64,000 nt of DNA from Vibrio comitans (GTDB lineage: Bacteria; Pseudomonadota; Gammaproteobacteria; Enterobacterales; Vibrionaceae). The notes beneath the pieces were generated by a model. That model saw only the letters and a list, made by a program, of their open reading frames with translations, was not told where the DNA came from and ran no database searches. Location of the stretch: contig AP024866.1 in assembly GCA_024346835.1 (NCBI GenBank), forward strand, positions 620,001-684,000, written 5' to 3'. The position numbers were made by a program, and so were the translations under genes. Within the stretch, counting starts at the first letter, position 1. Every line of letters begins with the position of its first letter. This document shows, piece after piece, positions 34,778 to 46,378 of this stretch.

Positions 34778-36334
34778 ATGAGCAACCAAGCAGCACACAC
34801 AGCACCTAAACAAGGTGGCATGGATCGCTTCTTAAACCTGATAGAAAAAGCAGGTAATAAGATCCCAGATCCAGCTATCTTATTCTTTTGGGCATTAATC
34901 ATAGTTTGGGTATTTTCAGCCCTACTTTCTAATGTTTCGTTTGACCTAATCAACCCACGCACCGGTGATCCTCTTGAGATTACAAACCTATTAACCGGTG
35001 AAGCAATGGCGAGTTTCCTCGCTAATATGGTAACGACCTTCACAGGCTTTGCTCCTTTAGGTATCGTTCTAGTTGCAATGTTGGGTGTTGGTGTAGCAGA
35101 TTCTTCTGGCTTCATCACTACTGGTCTAAAGAAGATGCTGAGCTTTACGCCTGCTAAGCTTCTTACTCCTATGCTTATCCTTGTTGCTATTGTGTCTCAC
35201 ACAGCAGCAGATGCCGGTTACGTATTGGTTATTCCACTAGGTGGTATCATCTTCCACGCTGCGGGTCGTCACCCTCTAGCGGGTATTGCAGCTGCATTCG
35301 CAGGTGTATCTGGTGGTTTCTCTGCGAACTTTATTCCTTCTGGTATCGACCCGCTTCTAGCTGGCTTTACTCAGACGGCAGCAAACGTTCTAGACCCTGA
35401 GTACATTGTTAACCCATTAGCAAACATCTACTTCACTGGCCTATCTTCAGTGTTAATTGTTGCTATCGGTTGGTTTGTTACTGAGCGCATCATCGAACCT
35501 CGTCTAAACGCGACCACTAAAGTAGATGAAGATGCTGAAGAGGCTCCTGATCTTGGTTCTATGACTGAGCTAGAAGCGAAAGCGTTCAAATACGCTGGTT
35601 GGTCAATGATCGCTGGTATTGCACTACTTGTATTTGCAATCATGCCTGAGAACTCAGCACTGCGTTCTCCTGAAGGGGAAATCACTGCATTCTCTGCACC
35701 TATCATGCAGTCAATTGTTCCTTTGATCTTCATCCTATTCATCATTCCGGGCATCGTATATGGCCGTGTGGTAGGTAAGTTCTCAAGCAGCAACGACGTA
35801 ATCAAATCTATGTCTGAAACTATGAACACAATGGGCGCATACATGGTTATGTCGTTCTTCTGTGCTCAGTTCCTAGTAGCATTTGGTCAATCAAACATCG
35901 GTACTATGCTAGCGCTATACGGTGCTGAAGGCCTAAAAGCGATGAACCTTCCTGGTGAAGCTACGGTAGTAGGTATGATTCTACTGACAGCATTTGTGAA
36001 CCTTCTAGTAGGTTCTGCATCAGCTAAGTGGGCATTGATTGGTCCTATCCTAGTGCCAATGTTGATGGCTGTTGGTATCTCTCCTGAGCTTTCTCAGGCT
36101 GCATACCGCGTAGGTGACTCAGTATCTAACATCATCTCTCCACTAATGGTGTTCTTCCCTCTAGTGGTTGTTTACTGTCAGCGCTACGTTAAGAACACAG
36201 GTATCGGTACTCTAGCTTCACTAATGATGCCATTCTCAATCGCAATGCTGATTGGTTGGACTATCTTCTTGCTAGCTTACTGGGCTCTTGGTATCCCACT
36301 AGGTATCCAAGCACCTTACACTTACACCATGTAA
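34778..36334 (+). CDS. AbgT family transporter
   Basis: This 518-aa inner-membrane protein belongs to the AbgT family (p-aminobenzoyl-glutamate import, or sulfonamide/p-aminobenzoate export in some members). It has FLNLIEKAGNKIPDPAILFFWALIIVWVFSALLS, GFAPLGIVLVAMLGVGVADSSGFI, AAFAGVSGGFSANFIPSGIDPLLAGFTQTAA and VGSASAKWALIGPILVPMLM, all family blocks. About 12 hydrophobic segments are visible. It is monocistronic. Direction of transport and substrate cannot be decided. Confidence 0.9.
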   Translation: MSNQAAHTAPKQGGMDRFLNLIEKAGNKIPDPAILFFWALIIVWVFSALLSNVSFDLINPRTGDPLEITNLLTGEAMASFLANMVTTFTGFAPLGIVLVAMLGVGVADSSGFITTGLKKMLSFTPAKLLTPMLILVAIVSHTAADAGYVLVIPLGGIIFHAAGRHPLAGIAAAFAGVSGGFSANFIPSGIDPLLAGFTQTAANVLDPEYIVNPLANIYFTGLSSVLIVAIGWFVTERIIEPRLNATTKVDEDAEEAPDLGSMTELEAKAFKYAGWSMIAGIALLVFAIMPENSALRSPEGEITAFSAPIMQSIVPLIFILFIIPGIVYGRVVGKFSSSNDVIKSMSETMNTMGAYMVMSFFCAQFLVAFGQSNIGTMLALYGAEGLKAMNLPGEATVVGMILLTAFVNLLVGSASAKWALIGPILVPMLMAVGISPELSQAAYRVGDSVSNIISPLMVFFPLVVVYCQRYVKNTGIGTLASLMMPFSIAMLIGWTIFLLAYWALGIPLGIQAPYTYTM

Positions 36335-36352
36335 GTGACTTATAAATAAAGA

Positions 36353-36381
36353 AAAGCCCGTCTATTTAGACGGGCTTTGTT
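36353..36381 (+). terminator. Bidirectional terminator between abgT-like gene and fghA
   Basis: AAAGCCCGTCTA and TAGACGGGCTTT form a perfect 12-bp stem around TT. The reverse strand also continues with T-rich sequence, so it serves both convergent genes. Confidence 0.85.
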
Positions 36382-36393
36382 GTTTCTGCGGGC

Positions 36394-37230
36394 TTATAGA
36401 TGCTTAGCATGGAACGCTAGATGCTCATCAATAAAGCTCGAAATAAAGAAGTAGCTGTGGTCATAACCTGCTTGCATACGAAGGTTAAAACCCAGTTGCT
36501 GCTGTGCTGCCACATCAATGAGATGGTTAGGCTTTAGCTGTTCCTCTAAGAAGCCATCAGCATCACCTTGGTCAACAAGAATAGGCAATTGACAGCCGTG
36601 CTTTGCGAGAAGCTTACAAGCGTCATAGTCTTGCCATAGCGCTTGGTCATTCCCCAGATAATTTGAGAAAGCCTTGATGCCCCAGGGGCATTCTGTTGGG
36701 TTAGTAATGGGACTAAATGCTGAGATAGATTGGTATTTGTCTTGATTCTTTAAGCCAATGGTTAAAGCGCCATGACCGCCCATACTGTGTCCCGAAATTG
36801 CCTTCTTGTGAGTGACAGGAAATTGCGACTCAATCAAAGTTGGCAGTTCATCGACCACATAGGAGTACATCTGATAGTGCTCTTTCCAAGGCGTTTCGGT
36901 GGCGTTTAAGTAAAATCCTGCACCTAGTCCGAAGTCATAGGCGTTCTCGCTATCATCTGGTACTGAATCGCCTCTTGGGCTTGTATCGGGAGCGACGATA
37001 GCGATGCCCAATTCAGCGGCCTTGCGAAAGGCTCCCGCTTTTTGCATAAAGTTTTCGTCGGTGCAGGTTAGCCCTGATAACCAGTAGAGCACAGGCACAG
37101 GTTGTTGGCTGGCTTGAGGGGGTAAGAAGATGGCAAAGGTCATCTCGCATTGCGTAGAGCTAGATTGATGAGTAAATCTTTGATGTAACCCACCAAAGAC
37201 TTTAGTTTCACTGATTTTGTTGATGCTCAT
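36394..37230 (-). CDS. fghA: S-formylglutathione hydrolase
   Basis: This esterase hydrolyses S-formylglutathione to formate and glutathione in formaldehyde detoxification. The 278-aa alpha/beta hydrolase has LYWLSGLTCTDENFMQKAG, PDTSPRG, and the nucleophile elbow GHSMGGHGAL (Ser149); the Asp and His follow in LVDQGDADGFL and GYDHSYFF. It lies downstream of frmA on the same strand, but a terminator hairpin separates them. Confidence 0.95.
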   Translation of the reverse strand: MSINKISETKVFGGLHQRFTHQSSSTQCEMTFAIFLPPQASQQPVPVLYWLSGLTCTDENFMQKAGAFRKAAELGIAIVAPDTSPRGDSVPDDSENAYDFGLGAGFYLNATETPWKEHYQMYSYVVDELPTLIESQFPVTHKKAISGHSMGGHGALTIGLKNQDKYQSISAFSPITNPTECPWGIKAFSNYLGNDQALWQDYDACKLLAKHGCQLPILVDQGDADGFLEEQLKPNHLIDVAAQQQLGFNLRMQAGYDHSYFFISSFIDEHLAFHAKHL

Positions 37231-37247
37231 AAAGGATTCCCAAAATA

Positions 37248-37282
37248 AAAAAGCGGCGCTACATCTTGGATATAGCGCCGCT
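37248..37282 (-). terminator. Intrinsic terminator between frmA and fghA
   Basis: On the minus strand AGCGGCGCTA and TAGCGCCGCT form a perfect 10-bp stem with an 11-base loop, followed by six T. It may end most frmA transcripts before fghA. Confidence 0.8.
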
Positions 37283-37292
37283 GTTACTGCTG

Positions 37293-38432
<1,140 letters not shown>

Positions 38433-38541
38433 CTATTGGCGAAAGAGTTAGTTAAAACTTTAGACTATGGGAACGATTATATTGTTTCTTTTATGATGAT
38501 AAACTAGCCTATTTGAAAATCACTTTTACACAGGTGTAATA

Positions 38542-39432
38542 ATGAGTCAGTGGGAAGGTATCGAAGAATTTGTTGCTGTGGCTGATAGTGAAAGCTTCAC
38601 TAAGGCGGCAGAGGTGCTTGATACCTCAGTTGCTCAGATCAGCCGTAAATTATCCGCTTTAGAGGCTCGCTTGGGTGTAAAACTGGTACATCGAACCACA
38701 CGAAGAGTGTCGGTGACGGATGTTGGGGTAGGGTATGCCGAGCATTGCCGTATGCTACTGGATGGACTGGCAGAAGCAGAGAGGGAAGTAACCGAAACTC
38801 ACTCTTTGCCGATTGGTCGTTTGAGAATCACGGCACCCACTACTTATGGTGAGTCGGTGATTGCCCCCTTGCTGATGAAGTTTGTTGCGCTTTATCCGCA
38901 ACTCGAGCTGGACTTGCAATTGAGTAACGACAGGCTAGACCTCATCGCCGATAAATTCGATATTGCGATTCGTATTGGTAACCTTCCAGATTCCACTCTT
39001 ATCGCCAAGAAGCTATCAGAGCGCCAGCAATATGTTTGCGCAAGCCCTAGCTATATTGCTGAGCATGGGGACGTTGTGCACCCTTCTCAATTGAATGAAC
39101 GTGATTGCCTATTGAGCTCTTCATCGACATGGCGTTTTCTGGAAAACAATAAGAAGCTCAATCTTACTATGCGAGGAAGCTTTAGATGCAATAGCGGAAA
39201 TGTGCTCACTGAGGCAGCGATGCAAGGGCGAGGCGTGGTTCAGCTTCCTGACTTTTATGTGGCGTCACATTTAGCAAGCAGCCGCCTAATAGAATTGCTA
39301 CCCGATTATCGCTGTGAACGAGAGCCAATTTGGGCGCTGTACCCGCAGAACCGACACCTTTCACCTAAAGTAAAAATGGCAATTGAGTTCTTGAGTGCGA
39401 AACTGGCTCAGGGTACATTGCCCGCAAATTAA
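38542..39432 (+). CDS. LysR family transcriptional regulator
   Basis: This 296-aa LysR protein has the N-terminal helix-turn-helix FVAVADSESFTKAAEVLDTSVAQISRKLSALEARLGVKLVHRTTRRVSVTDVG. The substrate-binding domain has the LxITAPTTYGE start and the NSGNVLTEAAMQGRGVVQLPDFYV region of the CrgA subgroup. It is divergent from frmA with a 118-bp spacer, and likely regulates formaldehyde detoxification. Confidence 0.93.
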   Translation: MSQWEGIEEFVAVADSESFTKAAEVLDTSVAQISRKLSALEARLGVKLVHRTTRRVSVTDVGVGYAEHCRMLLDGLAEAEREVTETHSLPIGRLRITAPTTYGESVIAPLLMKFVALYPQLELDLQLSNDRLDLIADKFDIAIRIGNLPDSTLIAKKLSERQQYVCASPSYIAEHGDVVHPSQLNERDCLLSSSSTWRFLENNKKLNLTMRGSFRCNSGNVLTEAAMQGRGVVQLPDFYVASHLASSRLIELLPDYRCEREPIWALYPQNRHLSPKVKMAIEFLSAKLAQGTLPAN

Positions 39433-39447
39433 TTGGTAGGCCTTGAT

Positions 39448-39978
39448 ATGAGCGAAACAAACACTCCATCTTTTTCTGAGCAAGACCATCACTATATGCA
39501 GCGCGCTATTGAACTTGCACAAAGTGCAGAAGAGGAGGGTGAGGTGCCAGTAGGCGCAGTTCTAGTTAGAGATAATGAGATCATCGCAGAAGGTTGGAAT
39601 CGCTGTATTGGCGCCCACGATGCGACGGCTCACGCTGAGATTCAGGTACTACGAAAGGCTGGCGAGGCTTTGCAAAACTACCGACTGCTTGATACTACCT
39701 TGTATGTCACTCTTGAGCCTTGCCCCATGTGTGCAGGTGCGCTATTGCATAGCCGGGTAAAACGTATCGTGTTTGGAGCACAGGATCTCAAAGCTGGTGC
39801 CGCAGGTACGGTTCTTGATCTGTTTGAAAGCCAAGCGGCTTATCATTATGCAACGGTTGAATCAGGGCTGATGGAAGTAGAATGCCGGGAGCAATTGCAG
39901 GCGTTTTTTAAAAGGCGCAGAAAAGAGCAAAAAGAATTAAAGCGTTTGAAAAGAGAGGCTGAGCAGAAGGGGGATTAG
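39448..39978 (+). CDS. tadA: tRNA(Arg)-specific adenosine-34 deaminase
   Basis: TadA converts A34 to inosine in the arginine tRNA anticodon. The 176-aa protein has the zinc deaminase motifs HAE (62-64) and PCPMC (91-95). The basic C-terminal tail FFKRRRKEQKELKRLKREAEQ binds tRNA. ATG 39448 fits the family N-terminus; the five-codon extension lacks a proper start. Confidence 0.96.
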   Translation: MSETNTPSFSEQDHHYMQRAIELAQSAEEEGEVPVGAVLVRDNEIIAEGWNRCIGAHDATAHAEIQVLRKAGEALQNYRLLDTTLYVTLEPCPMCAGALLHSRVKRIVFGAQDLKAGAAGTVLDLFESQAAYHYATVESGLMEVECREQLQAFFKRRRKEQKELKRLKREAEQKGD

Positions 39979-40027
39979 GCAAACATTCAACTTTTTCTAT
40001 TGCGTCAAATGTTTGCTTTCAGTTTTA

Positions 40028-40162
40028 CTACAACGCTAACGTTACGTAAGAACGGTTTCGCCAAAGAAGTTTCTTCTTGTTATTGGCTAGCATACGCTTA
40101 CGACGGTTAGCTGAAACAGTGCTATTTGATAATTTCTTAGATAGCTTTCTTTTTAGTTTCAA
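40028..40162 (-). CDS. Small basic protein of 44 codons, unknown function
   Basis: On the minus strand TTG at 40162 follows AGGAG by eight bases and opens 44 codons: MKLKRKLSKKLSNSTVSANR and on to RSYVTLAL. The product is rich in Lys and Arg (RRKR, NKKKLL), like a ribosomal or RNA-binding protein. An in-frame ATG at 40186 would add eight residues but has no ribosome-binding site. There is no membrane helix or signal peptide. Coding is supported by the ribosome-binding site and the strongly basic composition; I do not recognise a family. Confidence 0.6.
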   Translation of the reverse strand: MKLKRKLSKKLSNSTVSANRRKRMLANNKKKLLWRNRSYVTLAL

Positions 40163-40336
40163 CGAACAATCTCCTATGAACTTCATGTAAGCAAACAATC
40201 ACTGACGTTATCGATGTTTGCATCACTCATATATAGAACATGATTGTTACTATAATATGAAACTAAACATAGGATCTAGATCGCAAATAAACGCAAACGA
40301 TTGTTCAGTTGAATTTAATTTGTGAGCTATCTCTCC

Positions 40337-41830
40337 CTATTCTTCGGTAGTGGATTCACTTTCATCGCTAAGTGATTCTACAGCCTCAGACCTTGCAGGC
40401 TCTGGGGCTTCTATCACCATCAAGTCATCAGTGTCAGTTTCTACGTTGGCGTGGTCGCGTTGGTCAATATGTCCAATGATGCTTTGATAGTAACGACGAA
40501 TATTTTCTACGTAATTGAGAGCCTCATCACCTCGGGCATAGCCATAGCGGGTGTACTCGTAGTAACCCTTTTTACGAAGTAGTGGAAGGCGCGTTTTTAC
40601 ATCACCCCAAAGATCAGGATCCGCACCTTGCGCTTTGGTAATTCGTCTTGCATCCATCACGTGCCCATAGCCAACATTATAAGAGGCTAAAGCAAACCAG
40701 ATTTTTTCATGCTGATTGATACTATCGGGGATACGATTAACGATCTTTCTCAAGTAATCAGCACCACCTCGTATAGATTGTTCAGGATCAAGGCGATCGG
40801 TGACACCCACACTTTTTGCTGTTGGCAGAGTCAACATCATCATGCCGCGTACACCAGTAGGGGATTTTGCATGTGGGTTCCAGTGCGACTCTTGATAAGC
40901 AAGCGCTGCGATTAAGCGCCAATCAAACTCACCCGCATACTTTTGAAATAGGGGCTCCCACTTGGGCAGTTTGCTGTCTAGAGCGCGCACAAACGCGCGA
41001 GTATCCACATAATCAAAGTCTTCGATATGCCCAAAGTACTTTTCTTCGATTAATTGCAACTGACCATTTTGTTGAATGTCGCCAAAGAACTCTAACACTA
41101 GCGCGTATAGGCTTTCGTCCGTTCCTCTGCGCAAGAACCAAGAGGTGGGTTGGTCCTCTGTTAACTCAAATGCGAGCGCGACATTAGGGTAGATACGTTG
41201 CGTGATAGAAAGCTCGATAGAATCAGCAACAGTAAACAAGCGTTCCCCTTGTGAGACTTGTTTCAGTAGATCGTTGAGATCATAGCTATCGGTGGTTTCG
41301 TATTTGAGGTCTGGGTGCTCCTCCGCAAGATCCAATAGGGTTTGTTCAAAGTGCGATCCTTTAACAACCGTGATTGATTCACCGCTTTCAATGAGCTGAG
41401 CCAGATTACGAGGACGCCACGTGCCTTTTTTATACACCACTTGCTGACTGACGTAGTAATAAGCCGGCCCCGCTCTAAAAGCTTTCACACGGTTGGGGGC
41501 TTGGGTAAGGCCTGCGGCAACGATATCTACCTCACCATTTCTGAGTGCTGGAAATAACTCAGAGAGACGATAGGCCGGTTTGATCTCCAAACGGACGCCA
41601 AGCTGCTTGGCAAATTCTGACGCCAATTCATATTCTAAGCCGGTTGGACCATCAGGGCCGATATAATAGGAGAGTTGATTGTTTAGGGTCCCTACGCGCA
41701 ACACTCCTCGGTCTTTGATCTTTTGAAGTTCGTTCTTAGTGTCGGTTTCGTACTGACAGCCAGTGACAAAAAGTAAGGCTATTAGCGAAGCCACTAGCAG
41801 GGAGAATTTAGTTAACACTGACGTGCGCAT
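40337..41830 (-). CDS. mltF: Membrane-bound lytic murein transglycosylase F
   Basis: MltF cleaves peptidoglycan glycan strands from the outer membrane. It starts with a signal peptide and lipobox VTGC, then a periplasmic-binding domain (VLRVGTLNNQLSYYIGPDGPTGLEYELASEFA). The SLT domain follows with catalytic Glu in ALAYQESHWNPHAKSPTGVRGMMMLT. The C-terminal tail is acidic. I chose ATG 41830 (MRTSVLTKFSLL), 497 aa; a TTG 18 bases upstream is also open. Confidence 0.95.
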   Translation of the reverse strand: MRTSVLTKFSLLVASLIALLFVTGCQYETDTKNELQKIKDRGVLRVGTLNNQLSYYIGPDGPTGLEYELASEFAKQLGVRLEIKPAYRLSELFPALRNGEVDIVAAGLTQAPNRVKAFRAGPAYYYVSQQVVYKKGTWRPRNLAQLIESGESITVVKGSHFEQTLLDLAEEHPDLKYETTDSYDLNDLLKQVSQGERLFTVADSIELSITQRIYPNVALAFELTEDQPTSWFLRRGTDESLYALVLEFFGDIQQNGQLQLIEEKYFGHIEDFDYVDTRAFVRALDSKLPKWEPLFQKYAGEFDWRLIAALAYQESHWNPHAKSPTGVRGMMMLTLPTAKSVGVTDRLDPEQSIRGGADYLRKIVNRIPDSINQHEKIWFALASYNVGYGHVMDARRITKAQGADPDLWGDVKTRLPLLRKKGYYEYTRYGYARGDEALNYVENIRRYYQSIIGHIDQRDHANVETDTDDLMVIEAPEPARSEAVESLSDESESTTEE

Positions 41831-41988
41831 CGTGCGGGACAACTCCAAATAAATAAGGGGATTCTTTTTAACTTGTCGTCCTTTATATCAAACCCCTTAT
41901 CAGCGGGGAAGTGAAACTAGAGTCATGCTTAAACAGTGTTCGCATCTTAGGTATTCACCCCAAGATTTATCCGTCTGATATACCTTGA

Positions 41989-42015
41989 CGCAAAAATTTG
42001 CGCAAACGGTTGCTT
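41989..42015. promoter_or_regulatory. PurR-like sites upstream of purL
   Basis: ACGCAAAAATTTGCGC (41989-42004) overlaps GCGCAAACGGTTGCTT (42000-42015). The second is close to the PurR consensus ACGCAAACGTTTGCGT. They lie about 145 bp upstream of purL, which PurR represses in related bacteria. Confidence 0.7.
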
Positions 42016-42158
42016 TTTGTGTTACTTCACAAAAAGATTTGCTTTATAATACGCCCGAAACAGCATAGGTAATATTGAAATAAAGACCAATAATTAATTT
42101 AAGTTATTGTTTTTATTTGAATATTATCTTTAATCCATCATCAAAGAGACCTAAGCAC

Positions 42159-45100
42159 ATGAGAATTTTGCGTGGCTCCCCAGCTCTTTCTGAGTTTCGT
42201 GTACAAAAACTACTAGAACTTTGCCGTGAACAAGACCTGCCAGTAACAGGTATTTATGCTGAGTTTATGCATTTTGCAGACGTGAGTGCAGAACTTGACG
42301 CGTCAGAGGCAGAGAAGCTTGAAAAGCTGCTTACTTATGGTCCAACGATCGAAGAGCATGAACCACAAGGCACTTTATTGCTTGTGACTCCTCGCCCAGG
42401 CACTATCTCTCCTTGGTCTTCTAAGTCGACAGATATTGCTCATAACTGTGGCCTAGACAAGGTTAAGCGTCTAGAGCGTGGTACAGCATACTATGTTGAA
42501 ACATCTGTTGCTTTGGATGAAGCACAAACCAAGGCTGTAAAAGCATTGGTGCATGACCGCATGATGGAAGTGGTCTTTGGTGAGATGGAACAAGCTGCTG
42601 CACTATTTACGGTTGCAGAGCCTGCGCCGCATACTGTTGTCGATGTACTAGCAGGTGGCCGCAAAGCTCTAGAAGATGCCAATGTTAATTTGGGTCTTGC
42701 GCTAGCTGAAGATGAAATTGATTACCTAGTAGATAGCTTTAACACGCTAGGCCGTAACCCTAACGACATTGAGCTAATGATGTTTGCACAAGCAAACTCT
42801 GAGCACTGTCGTCACAAGATCTTCAACGCAGATTGGACAATTGACGGCGTAGCTCAAGACAAGTCGCTGTTCAAGATGATCAAGAACACCATGGAAGTCA
42901 CACCTGACCATGTATTGTCTGCGTACAAAGACAATGCTGCCGTTATGGAAGGTTCTAAAGTAGGTCGTTTCTTCCCGAATCCAGAGACACGTCAATACTC
43001 TTACAATCATGAAGATGCTCATATCTTGATGAAGGTTGAAACCCATAACCACCCAACCGCAATCTCTCCTTGGCCTGGTGCTTCAACCGGTTCTGGTGGT
43101 GAGATTCGTGATGAGGGCGCAACTGGTATTGGCGGCAAGCCAAAAGCGGGTTTAGTGGGTTTCACAACCTCAAACTTACGCATTCCTGGCTTTGAGCAAC
43201 CATGGGAAACGGACTTTGGTAAACCAGGTCGTATCGTTACGGCATTAGATATCATGACTGAAGGCCCGCTAGGTGGCGCAGCATTTAACAATGAATTTGG
43301 TCGTCCAAACCTATTGGGTTACTTCCGTACTTACGAAGAAAAAGTGACCTCTCATGCGGGTGAAGAAATCCGTGGTTACCACAAGCCAATTATGATTGCT
43401 GGTGGCATGGGTAATATTCGTGACGAACACGTTCAGAAGAAAGAAATCCCTGTGGGCGCTAAGCTAATCGTACTTGGCGGTCCTGCAATGAACATCGGCC
43501 TAGGTGGCGGTGCGGCTTCTTCAATGGCATCTGGTCAGTCTGCAGAAGACCTAGACTTTGCTTCTGTTCAGCGTGAAAACCCTGAAATGGAGCGTCGCTG
43601 TCAAGAAGTGATCGACCGTTGCTGGCAGCTAGGCGATGACAACCCAATCGCATTTATCCACGATGTGGGTGCAGGCGGTATTTCTAACGCACTTCCTGAG
43701 CTGGTCGACGATGGCGAGCGTGGTGGTAAATTCCAACTGCGCGACGTACCAAACGATGAGCCGGGCATGAGCCCACTAGAAATCTGGTGTAACGAATCTC
43801 AAGAGCGTTACGTAATGGCGGTTGCAGATGAAAACATGGCGGCATTCGACGCTATCTGTAAGCGTGAACGTGCACCATATGCTGTTGTAGGTATCGCTAC
43901 CGAAGAGCGTCAGCTAACACTAGAAGACTCTCACTTCGACAATACGCCGATCGATATGCCAATGGACATCTTGTTAGGCAAAACGCCTAAGATGCACCGT
44001 GATGCGCAAACGCTTAAAGTGGCAAGCCCTGCAATCGACCGCGATGGCATTGAGCTAAACGAAGCGGTAGACCGCGTTCTTCGTCTACCAACCGTAGCTG
44101 AGAAAACCTTCCTGATCACCATTGGTGACCGCAGTGTAACGGGTCTAGTTGCTCGTGACCAAATGGTGGGTCCTTGGCAGGTACCGGTTGCAAACTGTGC
44201 AGTAACTGCAGCGAGCTACGATACTTACCACGGTGAGTCTATGTCTATGGGTGAGCGTACTCCTGTTGCTCTTCTAGACTTTGGCGCTTCTGCTCGCTTA
44301 GCAGTAGGTGAGTCTCTGACTAACATTGCTGGTACTGACATTGGCGATATCAAACGCATTAAGCTTTCTGCAAACTGGATGTCTCCAGCGGGCCACCCTG
44401 GTGAAGATGCTGGTCTTTATGAAGCAGTGAAGGCTGTGGGTGAAGAACTGTGTCCAGCTCTAGGTCTGACTATCCCTGTGGGTAAAGACTCAATGTCTAT
44501 GAAGACTAAGTGGAACGAGAATGGCGAAGACAAAGAAGTGACTTCACCACTTTCACTGGTTATCACTGCATTTGGTCGAGTAGAAGATGTTCGCAAGACG
44601 GTAACTCCGCAGCTTCGTACGGATAAAGGTGAATCTAGCCTAGTACTTGTTGACCTTGGTAATGGCAAGAACCGCATGGGTGCAACTGCACTCGCTCAGG
44701 TTTACAAGCAACTTGGTGATAAGCCTGCTGATGTTGACAACGCAGAGCAACTAAAAGGCTTCTTCGATGCAATGCAGACCCTAGTACGTGATGACAAGCT
44801 TGTGGCTTACCACGATAAGGGCGATGGCGGTCTATTTGTTACCCTTGCTGAGATGGCATTTGCTGGCCACTGTGGCGTGAAGGCTGACATCTCTGAACTA
44901 GGTGAAGACACACTAGCAACCCTATTTAACGAAGAGTTAGGTGCGGTTGTTCAAGTTAAGAACGAAGATTTAGAGCAAGTTCGCGCAGTATTGGCGGCTA
45001 ACGGTCTAGAGACATGCTCACATGTTATCGGCACGGTAGAAGCTAGCGACAACTTTGAAATCTTTGCTAACGGCAGTGCAATTGTAGAACGCTCTCGTAC

Positions 45101-46052
45101 TGAGCTACGTACTATCTGGGCTGAAACTACGCATAAGATGCAAGCGCTACGTGATAACCCTGCATGTGCTGACCAAGAGTTCGAAGCGAAGAAAGACAAC
45201 TCTGACCCAGGTCTAAACGTGGATCTTACCTTTGATGTACGTGAAGATGTAGCGGCACCATACATTGCAACCGGTGTTAAGCCTAAGATGGCTATCTTGC
45301 GTGAGCAAGGTGTTAACTCTCATGTAGAAATGGCGGCAGCATTTGATCGTGCGGGCTTTGATTCTGTCGATATTCACATGAGCGACATCCTAACAGGGCA
45401 AGCAGTATTAGAAGAGTACCAAGGCCTTGTGGCTTGTGGCGGCTTCTCTTACGGTGATGTTCTAGGCGCTGGTGAAGGTTGGGCTAAGTCAGTACTGTTT
45501 AACTCAGCAGCACGCGACCAGTTTGAAGGTTTCTTCAACCGCGAAGATACTTTCTCTCTGGGTGTATGTAATGGTTGTCAGATGCTGTCTAACCTTAAAG
45601 AGCTGATCCCAGGTGCTGACCTTTGGCCTCGATTCGTACGTAACGAATCTGAGCGCTTTGAAGCACGCTTCAGCTTGGTTGAAGTTCAGAAGTCTGACTC
45701 TGTATTCTTTGATGGTATGGCGGGTTCTCGTATGCCTATCGCAGTATCTCACGGTGAAGGTCGAGTAGAAGTGAAAGACTCAGCTCACCTAAACGCGATT
45801 GAGAACTCAGGCACGGTTGCACTACGTTATGTAGACAATAATGGTAATGCGACTCAGCAATACCCGAACAACCCGAATGGTTCGCCAAACGCAATTACAG
45901 GTCTAACGACAGCAGATGGCCGTGTGACTATCATGATGCCACACCCTGAGCGTGTATTTAGAACTGTAGCGAACTCATGGGCTCCTGAGTCTTGGGGTGA
46001 AGATTCAGCTTGGATGCGCATGTTCCGCAATGTTCGTAAGAATATTGGCTAA
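42159..46052 (+). CDS. purL: Phosphoribosylformylglycinamidine synthase (large, fused form)
   Basis: PurL makes FGAM from FGAR, glutamine and ATP in purine synthesis. The 1297-aa length is the gammaproteobacterial fusion of synthetase and glutaminase. The synthetase part has [33 protein letters not shown], and the glutaminase domain has [14 protein letters not shown] (nucleophile Cys) and MMPHPERV (His). ATG 42159 gives the usual [11 protein letters not shown] start. Confidence 0.98.
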   Translation: MRILRGSPALSEFRVQKLLELCREQDLPVTGIYAEFMHFADVSAELDASEAEKLEKLLTYGPTIEEHEPQGTLLLVTPRPGTISPWSSKSTDIAHNCGLDKVKRLERGTAYYVETSVALDEAQTKAVKALVHDRMMEVVFGEMEQAAALFTVAEPAPHTVVDVLAGGRKALEDANVNLGLALAEDEIDYLVDSFNTLGRNPNDIELMMFAQANSEHCRHKIFNADWTIDGVAQDKSLFKMIKNTMEVTPDHVLSAYKDNAAVMEGSKVGRFFPNPETRQYSYNHEDAHILMKVETHNHPTAISPWPGASTGSGGEIRDEGATGIGGKPKAGLVGFTTSNLRIPGFEQPWETDFGKPGRIVTALDIMTEGPLGGAAFNNEFGRPNLLGYFRTYEEKVTSHAGEEIRGYHKPIMIAGGMGNIRDEHVQKKEIPVGAKLIVLGGPAMNIGLGGGAASSMASGQSAEDLDFASVQRENPEMERRCQEVIDRCWQLGDDNPIAFIHDVGAGGISNALPELVDDGERGGKFQLRDVPNDEPGMSPLEIWCNESQERYVMAVADENMAAFDAICKRERAPYAVVGIATEERQLTLEDSHFDNTPIDMPMDILLGKTPKMHRDAQTLKVASPAIDRDGIELNEAVDRVLRLPTVAEKTFLITIGDRSVTGLVARDQMVGPWQVPVANCAVTAASYDTYHGESMSMGERTPVALLDFGASARLAVGESLTNIAGTDIGDIKRIKLSANWMSPAGHPGEDAGLYEAVKAVGEELCPALGLTIPVGKDSMSMKTKWNENGEDKEVTSPLSLVITAFGRVEDVRKTVTPQLRTDKGESSLVLVDLGNGKNRMGATALAQVYKQLGDKPADVDNAEQLKGFFDAMQTLVRDDKLVAYHDKGDGGLFVTLAEMAFAGHCGVKADISELGEDTLATLFNEELGAVVQVKNEDLEQVRAVLAANGLETCSHVIGTVEASDNFEIFANGSAIVERSRTELRTIWAETTHKMQALRDNPACADQEFEAKKDNSDPGLNVDLTFDVREDVAAPYIATGVKPKMAILREQGVNSHVEMAAAFDRAGFDSVDIHMSDILTGQAVLEEYQGLVACGGFSYGDVLGAGEGWAKSVLFNSAARDQFEGFFNREDTFSLGVCNGCQMLSNLKELIPGADLWPRFVRNESERFEARFSLVEVQKSDSVFFDGMAGSRMPIAVSHGEGRVEVKDSAHLNAIENSGTVALRYVDNNGNATQQYPNNPNGSPNAITGLTTADGRVTIMMPHPERVFRTVANSWAPESWGEDSAWMRMFRNVRKNIG

Positions 46053-46080
46053 ACCGCACCAATAGTCTCAAATATGTATA

Positions 46081-46108
46081 AAAGCGACCTGTAAAGGTCG
46101 CTTTTTTT
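46081..46108 (+). terminator. Intrinsic terminator of purL
   Basis: AAAGCGACC, a six-base loop and GGTCGCTTT are followed by T residues. The remaining sequence to 46378 is AT-rich upstream DNA of the next gene, with no other feature recognised. Confidence 0.9.
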
Positions 46109-46378
46109 ATGCCTAAATTTAGCAAGTTAAGAATATTTCCGTTTTGTTGCGCATGTATGAATATTGTGTATTTCAGTGTTGAATCTTTATATTTATTCAT
46201 CTAACCTTTTGATGTTGGTTGTATTTATTGGTTTCACACATGGTTCTGAGGTCAGGAAGACAGAATTGACACTAAAGTTACAAGCAAGTTCAATTATTTT
46301 ATTGTAAACAATTGAAAATCGGCTATTTTATATAGGCAGATCACCTTTTCATAATAAAAACTTTGAAGGATTCATAGC

